From the NCBI GenBank assembly GCA_900765115.1, contig CAAFQK010000038.1:1-23604 (forward strand): a stretch of 23,604 bases of DNA, in the 5' to 3' direction. Numbering within the stretch: the first letter of the stretch is position 1; every line of letters begins with the position of its first letter. Below are positions 15,007-21,411 of this stretch, piece after piece. Source of the stretch: an uncultured Collinsella sp. Lineage in GTDB: Bacteria > Actinomycetota > Coriobacteriia > Coriobacteriales > Coriobacteriaceae. Below the pieces are notes generated by a model that saw only the letters and a program-made list of their open reading frames with translations, had not been told where the DNA came from and ran no database searches. The position numbers were made by a program, and so were the translations under genes.

Positions 15007-16356
15007 CTACTTGGGCGCGTTTCCGCTACGGTCGCGTTCGCTTTGCTCTACGCGCCACTCTTCCCAGCCGCGGCCGGCAGGCTGCCAAAACGCACCGCGC
15101 TCCAGCCCCTCGGGCAAATAGCGCTGATCGACCCAGCCTTCGGGATAATCATGCGGATACTTATACACACCGTATTCGTCGCTGCCCGGGCGATGACGAT
15201 CGCGCAGATAACTCGGCACCTCGCGCAGCCCACTTGAATGGATATCGGCCAACGCCGCATCGATCGAAGCCTCGCACGCGTTCGATTTAGGCGCCAAGCA
15301 CACATAGAGAGCAGCCTGAGCCAGATTAATACGGCACTCGGGATAGCCAATGACCTCGGCAGACTTAAACGCGGCATGTGCCACCAAAAGCGCCTGTGGG
15401 TCGGCGTTGCCAACATCCTCAGAAGCCTGAATCATAATACGACGAGCGATAAACTTAGGATCCTCCCCCGCGTCAATCATGCGCGCGAGCCAATAAATCG
15501 TGGCATCGGGGTCGCTACCGCGCATAGACTTAATAAACGCACTGATGATGTCGTAGTGCATGTCACCGTTTTTGTCGTACGAAAAGCCACGGCGCGGATT
15601 GGCAATCTTCACGTCGTCAACAGTGATGGGATAGCGCTCCCCCGCCGCCGGCGCGGGCGTTCCCTCGGTATCGGGGCGCGTGACGGCAATCTCGCTCGCA
15701 AGCTCAAGCGTCGTGAGCGCCGATCGAGCGTCACCCGCTGCCAGTGTGCAAATGGTCTTAACCGTATCCTCATCGGCCGAGAACTTACCGTTCAAACCCT
15801 GCGGCGCCTCGAGCGCACGCTCAATAAGCGTGGCGATATCCTCGTCTTTAAGATGCTCAAGTTCCACCACGCGACCGCGCGAGAGCAATGCCGAGTTGAC
15901 CTCGAAGTACGGGTTCTCCGTCGTGGCGCCAATCATAATGACGGTACGGTTCTCAACTGCATGCAGCAGGGCATCCTGCTGCGACTTGGAAAAGCGATGA
16001 ATCTCATCGATAAAAAGAATGGTGCGGCGGTCGTACGTATTCAGGCGCGTCTTAGCCTCGTCAATCACGCGACGAAGATCCTTTACGGTGCCCGTCACAG
16101 CGCTGACCTCGACAAACTCGCTCTTGGTATGGTTGGCGATAATGTGGGCCAGCGTCGTCTTGCCCGTACCGGCCGGCCCGTACAGAATCACACTCGACAG
16201 CACATCGTGCTCAATTGCGGCACGCAACCACGAGCCCTTGCCGACGGCCTTTTGCTGACCCACATACTCGTCGAGCGAATTGGGCCGCATGCGCACCGCA
16301 AGCGGCGCATTCATAAAAGAACGCTCGCGCGTCGAAGCAGAAAAAAGGTCGTCCAT
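15007..16356 (-). CDS. rarA: Replication-associated recombination protein A (RarA/MgsA AAA ATPase)
   Basis: 449 aa from the chosen start. RarA acts at stalled replication forks with the clamp-loader-like AAA fold. Walker A is GPAGTGKTTL, Walker B is ILFIDEIHRF, sensor 1 is IGATTENPYFEVN and the arginine finger is in ALLSRGRVVEL. The C-terminal half has the tetramerisation region (DEYGVYKYPHDYPEGWV). I chose ATG at 16354-16356 because it gives MDDLFSAST, as in actinobacterial relatives, with a GGGATGG just upstream. Alternatives are ATG at 16362 and a TTG at 16374. A -10-like box precedes it in the gap from dgt. Confidence 0.95.
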   Translation of the reverse strand: MDDLFSASTRERSFMNAPLAVRMRPNSLDEYVGQQKAVGKGSWLRAAIEHDVLSSVILYGPAGTGKTTLAHIIANHTKSEFVEVSAVTGTVKDLRRVIDEAKTRLNTYDRRTILFIDEIHRFSKSQQDALLHAVENRTVIMIGATTENPYFEVNSALLSRGRVVELEHLKDEDIATLIERALEAPQGLNGKFSADEDTVKTICTLAAGDARSALTTLELASEIAVTRPDTEGTPAPAAGERYPITVDDVKIANPRRGFSYDKNGDMHYDIISAFIKSMRGSDPDATIYWLARMIDAGEDPKFIARRIMIQASEDVGNADPQALLVAHAAFKSAEVIGYPECRINLAQAALYVCLAPKSNACEASIDAALADIHSSGLREVPSYLRDRHRPGSDEYGVYKYPHDYPEGWVDQRYLPEGLERGAFWQPAGRGWEEWRVEQSERDRSGNAPK

Positions 16357-16395
16357 AGCCATCCCGTGCGTCAATCAAAAACGTTTTCCATCAAC

Positions 16396-16401
16396 AGTAT
16401 A
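16396..16401 (-). promoter_or_regulatory. Possible rarA promoter -10 box
   Basis: The minus strand reads TATACT, 40 nt upstream of the rarA start and just past the dgt stop. The -35 position (AACGGT) is poor. The 60-nt gap otherwise shows nothing. Confidence 0.4.
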
Positions 16402-16416
16402 CCGAATAAATACGAA

Positions 16417-17664
16417 CTACCGTTCGTTAATATAGGTACGGTGCGGAAACTTCAATCCCGGGAACAGCTTGCTCGTGAGCTCACAGAAATAGCCATCCGT
16501 CATGCTCGAAATGTAATCTACTACGGTCTGATCTATATCATCCTGCCATGCATAGGCGCGATCGTAGTAGGAAAGCTGCCACTCAATGCGAGAAATGTGG
16601 TGCTTAAAGATGTAAGAAGACTCGTTGCCTTCGTTTATATCCTGCAGGCAACGGTCGTAGAGCTTTTCGAAGGCCTCGCGCAGCTCCACTTCGGAGTCGC
16701 CTTCGATGCCGCCCTTGCTATAGATCTTCTCGTAGTTCTCGCGCTTGGCTCGGCGGATCTCCTCAAACAGGTCCTCGCTCATCTCGATGCGTGGCTTGCC
16801 ATAGCTGTGCTCGACGATATCGATGGAGGCATGCGTGAGGATCCAGCTGTTGTAGGCTCCACCCCGACCGTCATCAAAAGCATTGGGCGACAGAAGGCCC
16901 GCCGCAATGGCGTCTTGGCGATCGCGCCCTACGTAGGCAAGGATATCCGAGATGCGAACCACGCAGCCCTCGAGCGTCATGGGGCGCAGGTGCTCGATTG
17001 CGCTATAACCCGTGGCAATGCAATCCTCAACCGTCTGATCGAACTGGTCAAAGGAGCCCATATCCGAGAGCTCAAACACACGTTGCTCGTACTCACCGTT
17101 GTGGCATAGCACGCCGTCGAGCGTCTGGAGCGACACGTTGCGGCCGTACAGCGCGTCGAGCACGCGGACCGACTGCACGTTATGGAAAAAATAACGACCC
17201 GTGCGCTCGTGATAGATATCGTTGAGGAATCGCTCACCGGCATGGCCAAAGGGCGTGTGGCCCAAGTCGTGGCCTAAGCCAATCGCCTCGATCAGATCGC
17301 AGTTGAGCCCCAGGGCACGTCCGATATCGCGCGCGATGCGCGAAACAAGCTGCACGTGCAGGCCGCGACGCGACAGGTCGTCGTTGCTGCGAAAACTAAA
17401 GACCTGCGTTTTGCCTGCATAACGGGTGTATGCGGGCAGATGCAAAATCTTTTCGGTATCGCGCATAAATGCCGGACGCATGAGCGTGCCCACATCTGCG
17501 GCTCGATCAACACGGCGGATAACCTGACCATCGTTGCATCGATAAGGGTTAATGACACCCGAGGCACGGTCGGCAGCGATACGCTCGACCAGCTCGGGCG
17601 ACAACGCCGAGGGAATGCGATCCATACGCGCCTTGATGGCGGCTGTCTGTTGATTGATTGCCAT
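16417..17664 (-). CDS. dgt: dGTPase-like HD-domain deoxynucleotide triphosphohydrolase
   Basis: 415 aa. The HD-domain motifs of the dGTPase family are visible: KTQVFSFRSNDDLSRRGLH carries the first His, then AIGLGHDLGHTPFGHAGE gives the HD pair with the surrounding signature, and VVRISDILAYVGRDRQDA gives the distal Asp. The second half has the LCHNGEYEQR stretch. Enzymes of this family hydrolyse dGTP or other dNTPs to the nucleoside and triphosphate; substrate preference cannot be read from the sequence. The ATG has AGGAG 7 nt upstream. The gene follows the prepilin peptidase by 31 nt, which is more likely co-transcription than a functional link. Confidence 0.92.
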   Translation of the reverse strand: MAINQQTAAIKARMDRIPSALSPELVERIAADRASGVINPYRCNDGQVIRRVDRAADVGTLMRPAFMRDTEKILHLPAYTRYAGKTQVFSFRSNDDLSRRGLHVQLVSRIARDIGRALGLNCDLIEAIGLGHDLGHTPFGHAGERFLNDIYHERTGRYFFHNVQSVRVLDALYGRNVSLQTLDGVLCHNGEYEQRVFELSDMGSFDQFDQTVEDCIATGYSAIEHLRPMTLEGCVVRISDILAYVGRDRQDAIAAGLLSPNAFDDGRGGAYNSWILTHASIDIVEHSYGKPRIEMSEDLFEEIRRAKRENYEKIYSKGGIEGDSEVELREAFEKLYDRCLQDINEGNESSYIFKHHISRIEWQLSYYDRAYAWQDDIDQTVVDYISSMTDGYFCELTSKLFPGLKFPHRTYINER

Positions 17665-17695
17665 GGCATGCTCCTAAAAAAGGGCGCGCAAACGG

Positions 17696-18118
17696 TTACA
17701 GCGTACTACCCACAACCTCGATTATGGCAAATATCGGCACCAAAAACGGCAGCAATGGCAGGGAGCGCGATTTTGCGATGAGACAGGCGGCGGCAAGGGC
17801 CAGGAGCGCAGCCGCAAACGCGACGATACCACCCAAGGGATCGAAGGTACAAAGGGCAAAGAGCGCCTTGGCGTCCCCCATACCAATGCCGGGAGCGTGG
17901 CGAACACGACGCCAAAGCGACTCAGTAAGCATAAGGGCAAGGTAGGCGATGGCAGCAAGACCGGCATGGTCAAGCGCCGTGTTAACGCCCTTGTCGAGCC
18001 AAACGCCTGCAAACGCCGCCATCGCACACGCGCCGGCAAGCTGATTGGGAAACCGTCGCTCACGGGCATCAATCGCCGCGCCGGCAAAGATGCAAATCCA
18101 AAACGGGATATAGACCAT
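17696..18118 (-). CDS. Minimal A24 prepilin peptidase (CpaA/TadV-like)
   Basis: 140 aa, strongly hydrophobic with about four to six membrane segments. The two active-site aspartates of the A24 family are in IDARERRFPNQL and GIGMGDAKALFAL (the GxGD motif). The N-terminal methyltransferase part of PilD is missing, as in CpaA/TadV of Tad pilus systems. It would cleave class III signal peptides of prepilins. A perfect AAGGAGGTG ribosome site precedes the ATG. No pilin or secretion gene lies nearby, so its substrates are encoded elsewhere. No promoter is seen between the upstream hairpin and the gene. Confidence 0.85.
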   Translation of the reverse strand: MVYIPFWICIFAGAAIDARERRFPNQLAGACAMAAFAGVWLDKGVNTALDHAGLAAIAYLALMLTESLWRRVRHAPGIGMGDAKALFALCTFDPLGGIVAFAAALLALAAACLIAKSRSLPLLPFLVPIFAIIEVVGSTL

Positions 18119-18148
18119 CTAACACCTCCTTGGGCAGCAGCTCAAACG

Positions 18149-18191
18149 CAAAAACCACCACAAAGGTGCCTGTCCCCTTTGTGATGGTTTT
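18149..18191 (-). terminator. Long hairpin: terminator of the glycosyltransferase gene, possible interspersed repeat
   Basis: On the minus strand AAAACCATCACAAAGG (18176-18191) pairs with CCTTTGTGGTGGTTTT (18151-18166) as a 16-bp stem with one U-G pair and a short loop containing GGACAGGCA. The stem runs into TTTTT, so it can act as a terminator just past the glycosyltransferase stop. The inner CAAAGGGGACAGGCACC-type core resembles an interspersed hairpin repeat family, from memory. Confidence 0.75.
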
Positions 18192-18199
18192 GATCATGG

Positions 18200-19495
18200 T
18201 TATTTGGCGCCTTGCATGACCTCGTCGAGGGTAACACTCACGGCGTGCTGCGTCGGCACCCAGTCAACCTTCAAGAACAGAGCAGCCACCGTGATGGGGA
18301 TATAGCTGAACATAAAGATCGGGAAGGTAAACAGGTTGGTCACCAAACGCCACTTTTGCGCACAGTGAATATGCTTGTACTCGAAGATGGTCGTGAGTAG
18401 CGCCAGGATAAAGAAGGTCTGGTACATCATCGCGAAGGTCATGATGAGCGAGGCGGCGCACGCCTGCATCTCGACCTCGGTGGCCAAAAAGCCGTGCGAA
18501 AGACCGCCCACGACGAGGAAGGTCACGTTGGCGAGCATAGAGATCAGGGACAGCAGCATGCCCGGAGCGATGGTCATAAACATGTCGTAGGCGGCAAAGC
18601 GATGATAGCGGAAGGTCGACTTGACCAAGTGCTTACCATAGGTAAAGAATACCTGGTAAAAGCCCTTAGTCCAACGCATGCGCTGTTTCCAGGACGCCTT
18701 AAACGTCACGGGCTGCTCGTCAAAGAACTCCGCCGGTGCATAACCGATGCGAATGCCATGGATGGCGCAGAACGTGGTGAACTGAATGTCCTCAGTCAGC
18801 GTGTGGAACTGCCAGCCGTGCATGCCTTCGATCACGCTGGCAGAAATGAGATAGCCCGAACCCGAGACGGCGCAAGACGTCTTGCAGATATTACGCGCGT
18901 TGTTGAGAAAGCGTGCCTCACGCAGATACCAGGTGGCATTAGCTGCCGAGACCCACGAGCTGCCGAAGTTCTTGGAGTTGCGATAGCTCGTGACCACATG
19001 GAAACCCTGGTCAAAGGCATCGTTCATCTTAGACACGTAATCGCGGGAGATAACGTTGTCGGCATCGAAGATGAAGTAGCCCTCAAACGTGTCGGGATAC
19101 TCGTTAAGGATACGGTCGAAACCAAAGTCCATGACCCAGCTCTTGCCCTTACGGGCCAGATCATTGCGCTCGTAAACAATGGCACCGGCCTCGCGCGCAA
19201 GCTGCGCCGTGTTGTCGGTGCAGGCGTCGGCGACGACGAAGACCTCGATAAGCTCGGACGGATAGTCCTGATCCTTGATGGAGCGTACGAGGTTGGCGAT
19301 CACGGCTTCCTCGTTATGCGCCGCGATAAAGAACGCATAGCGGTGGAGTTTTTTGGCCTTGGGAGGCGCGACCTCGCCACGAAGAGCACCGATGACAAAG
19401 AAGACCACCTGGTACAGAAAGCAGACCGTGAGCAGCGTGACGACAATCTGGTTGAAGATCACGATGGGTGTGTTGGTTTGTAAAAAGGCGAGCAT
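18200..19495 (-). CDS. Processive-type family 2 glycosyltransferase (membrane protein)
   Basis: 431 aa. An N-terminal membrane helix (about 11-37) precedes a GT-A domain. AFFIAAHNEEAVIANLV is the nucleotide-binding start, FIFDADN (residues 142-147) is the DxD-type metal site, TED (234-236) is the catalytic base motif and QRMRW (271-275) is the QxxRW signature of processive beta-glycosyltransferases such as cellulose, chitin and hyaluronan synthases. Several C-terminal membrane helices follow. It therefore probably both makes and exports a beta-linked polysaccharide, or acts on a lipid carrier. The sugar is unknown. No PilZ domain and no partner polysaccharide genes are nearby. The start has GGGAG 6 nt upstream. 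Confidence 0.88.
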   Translation of the reverse strand: MLAFLQTNTPIVIFNQIVVTLLTVCFLYQVVFFVIGALRGEVAPPKAKKLHRYAFFIAAHNEEAVIANLVRSIKDQDYPSELIEVFVVADACTDNTAQLAREAGAIVYERNDLARKGKSWVMDFGFDRILNEYPDTFEGYFIFDADNVISRDYVSKMNDAFDQGFHVVTSYRNSKNFGSSWVSAANATWYLREARFLNNARNICKTSCAVSGSGYLISASVIEGMHGWQFHTLTEDIQFTTFCAIHGIRIGYAPAEFFDEQPVTFKASWKQRMRWTKGFYQVFFTYGKHLVKSTFRYHRFAAYDMFMTIAPGMLLSLISMLANVTFLVVGGLSHGFLATEVEMQACAASLIMTFAMMYQTFFILALLTTIFEYKHIHCAQKWRLVTNLFTFPIFMFSYIPITVAALFLKVDWVPTQHAVSVTLDEVMQGAK

Positions 19496-19530
19496 GCAGG
19501 CTCCCGAGAACGCATTACGTAAACAAACGT

Positions 19531-19559
19531 ATATCTTACCGCAGGCTTACCGAGTTCAA
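19531..19559 (-). promoter_or_regulatory. Possible promoter for the glycosyltransferase gene
   Basis: On the minus strand TTGAAC (19554-19559) and AGATAT (19531-19536) are 17 nt apart, in the gap between rluD and the glycosyltransferase. The predicted leader is about 30 nt. The -10 is only a partial match. Confidence 0.4.
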
Positions 19560-19577
19560 GAAACCACCTAATACTGG

Positions 19578-20591
19578 CTAGGCTTCGAGCAGACCGAGCT
19601 GCGGAACGATTTCGTCACCGGCAGCGGTGCGGCCAAGCGAGCGCGGGGCAAGGTCATCCAGAACCGCGGCAAGGTCCCACGGCAGCTCATCGCGGCACTC
19701 GATGCGCTCGCCCGTCACGGGATGGTCGAACGCCACGCGCCAGGAATGAAGGAACTGCCTGGTCAGACCCTGATCGGCACGCGCCTCGCACTTACCGTAG
19801 AGCGGGTCGCCCACGCAGGCATGGTTGATATGGCGCATATGCACACGAATCTGATGCGTGCGACCGGTAAACAGATGGCACTCGACGAGCGTATAGCCGT
19901 CGTCAAAGCGCGTGGAATCAAAGCGCTCGAGCACCTTGAAAGTCGTGATGGCCTGGCGCGCAAAGGGGTCATCGGAAACCGCCATCTTCACGCGGTCGCG
20001 CGTCGATCGGGCAATACCAGTGTTGATAGTGCCCTCGTCCATGGCGATGTGACCGTGAACGAGCGTGATATAGCGACGGTCGAGCGTGCGCGTGCGGATG
20101 AGATTTTGAAGCGCGCGCTGGGTGTCGTCGTCTTTTGCCGCGAGCATAAGGCCCGAGGTATCGCGATCCAGGCGATGCACGATGCCGGGGCGGTCCTCAC
20201 CCTGCACGGTACCCAGATGGTCGATGCCGCAGTGGTAGACCAGGGCGTTCGCAAGGGTGCCGCTCTCGTGGCCATGGGCGGGATGGCACACCAGGCCGCG
20301 CTGCTTTGAGAGCACGATGAGGTAGTCGTCCTCGTAACGGATATCAAGGGGAATGGCCTCGGGAATCACATCAGTGGGATCGTGCGGCTCGGGCAGGTCG
20401 ACCGAGATGCGGTCACCGGAGCGCACGGCATACTTTTTTGATAGGCAGGTCTCGCCGTTGACGGCAACGGCGCCGCCCTCGATCAAGTGCGCGCAGGCAG
20501 AGCGCGTGGGGCAGCCATCGTTGGCGCCCAGATAGGCGTCAAGACGCTGACCAGTGGAATCGTCGGCAACAAGAATATGGATGTCGGCCAT
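19578..20591 (-). CDS. rluD: RluA/RluD family pseudouridine synthase
   Basis: 337 aa. An N-terminal S4 RNA-binding domain (TGQRLDAYLGANDG, then SKKYAVRSGDRISVDLPEP) precedes the catalytic domain. The catalytic Asp lies in GIVHRLDRDTSGLMLAAK, and the family's LFTGRTHQIRVHM motif is also present. RluD itself isomerises uridines in 23S rRNA helix 69; the specificity of this copy is inferred from domain layout and the lspA neighbour, an order common in Gram-positive bacteria. The ATG overlaps the lspA stop by one base (TAATG), so the two are translationally coupled. Confidence 0.9.
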   Translation of the reverse strand: MADIHILVADDSTGQRLDAYLGANDGCPTRSACAHLIEGGAVAVNGETCLSKKYAVRSGDRISVDLPEPHDPTDVIPEAIPLDIRYEDDYLIVLSKQRGLVCHPAHGHESGTLANALVYHCGIDHLGTVQGEDRPGIVHRLDRDTSGLMLAAKDDDTQRALQNLIRTRTLDRRYITLVHGHIAMDEGTINTGIARSTRDRVKMAVSDDPFARQAITTFKVLERFDSTRFDDGYTLVECHLFTGRTHQIRVHMRHINHACVGDPLYGKCEARADQGLTRQFLHSWRVAFDHPVTGERIECRDELPWDLAAVLDDLAPRSLGRTAAGDEIVPQLGLLEA

Positions 20592-21172
20592 TAGCGCTCA
20601 TTCCTTTCGCGAATCTTGCGGGCACGCTCCCCACGCTGCTTGGCTTTGCGTTTGGCGCGGGCCTCGTCACGGGCGTTGAGCTCGGCGGTCGCATCGACCT
20701 CGCGAGCGGCGGGACTCAAGAACATGTAACCGATAAGAGCCAGCACGACACCGACCGTAATGCCAATATCGGCCACGTTAAAGACGGGGAAATCAATGAA
20801 GGTAGCGGCAATAAAATCAGTCACAAAGCCCATGGCCAGGCGATCAATCGCGTTGCCGACAGCACCGCCCGCGACCATGGCCATGCCCACAACCTCAAGA
20901 CGAGCAAGCTGAGGCGCACGCAGCAAGTACACGGCAATGGCGACAATGACCGCAAGCGCCAGCACGGCGAACGCAACGCCATGGCCCTCGCCCATACTAA
21001 AGGCGGCTCCGATATTGCGAACAAACAGAAAGTCAATCACACCGGGGATAACGGTCATATGCAGGGCATCGCCCACGGCACGAACCGCAAGCTTGGTCAG
21101 CTGGTCAACAAGCAGCACAACAAGCGCTACCCCACCAGCAACACCTAACCGCCAACGCAAAGGCGGCGTCAT
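20591..21172 (-). CDS. lspA: Lipoprotein signal peptidase (signal peptidase II) with basic tail
   Basis: 193 aa from the chosen ATG. Four membrane helices and the LspA motifs are visible: VVLLVDQLTKLAVR, FVRNIGAAFSM, and the two catalytic aspartates in GGAVGNAIDRL and FNVADIGIT. LspA cleaves the signal peptide of diacylated prolipoproteins. The catalytic fold ends at about residue 150; the rest is a strongly basic tail ending RARKIRERNER, longer than usual. The start is uncertain. ATG at 21170-21172 gives a normal short N-terminus, while a TTG at 21190 has the better ribosome site (AGGGGA) and would add six residues. A possible -10 (TATAAG, 21242-21247) lies upstream. Confidence 0.93.
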   Translation of the reverse strand: MTPPLRWRLGVAGGVALVVLLVDQLTKLAVRAVGDALHMTVIPGVIDFLFVRNIGAAFSMGEGHGVAFAVLALAVIVAIAVYLLRAPQLARLEVVGMAMVAGGAVGNAIDRLAMGFVTDFIAATFIDFPVFNVADIGITVGVVLALIGYMFLSPAAREVDATAELNARDEARAKRKAKQRGERARKIRERNER

Positions 21173-21241
21173 ATCCGCACCACGACCCAAAGAAATCCCC
21201 TACCCTCAAAAGCTTGAATTACGTTAAATGCAAGTAATCAT

Positions 21242-21247
21242 CTTATA
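21242..21247 (-). promoter_or_regulatory. Weak candidate -10 box for lspA-rluD
   Basis: The minus strand reads TATAAG in the gap between the ileS terminator and lspA. No convincing -35 box was found. Because a terminator precedes it, some promoter must lie in this 120-nt stretch. Confidence 0.25.
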
Positions 21248-21302
21248 GTGACAAACGCAAAACGCACGGCATATTCGCCAACGAAAGCGAAATAACCAGC
21301 AT

Positions 21303-21340
21303 AAAACGAAAGCGACATTCCGAAGAAAGGAATGTCGCTT
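21303..21340 (-). terminator. Rho-independent terminator after ileS
   Basis: On the minus strand a perfect 12-bp stem (AAGCGACATTCC and GGAATGTCGCTT) with a 7-nt loop is followed by TCGTTTTAT. It lies about 70 nt past the ileS stop; nothing else is seen in between. Confidence 0.88.
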
Positions 21341-21411
21341 ATTGTTAGCGGAGCAAATGAGCCGAAGGCGCCCAAATTCTCCCTATAACTAAAATGCCGA
21401 GTTACCGTGCC

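Noticed and set aside
14994..15008. AGGTCC/GGACCT hairpin at the rarA stop as a terminator
   Set aside because: The stem is 6 bp and no T-run follows on either strand, so termination is not supported.
15238..17109. 623-codon open frame on the plus strand spanning two genes
   Set aside because: It lies antisense to both rarA and dgt, which are both well supported. No domain or plausible ribosome site was seen.
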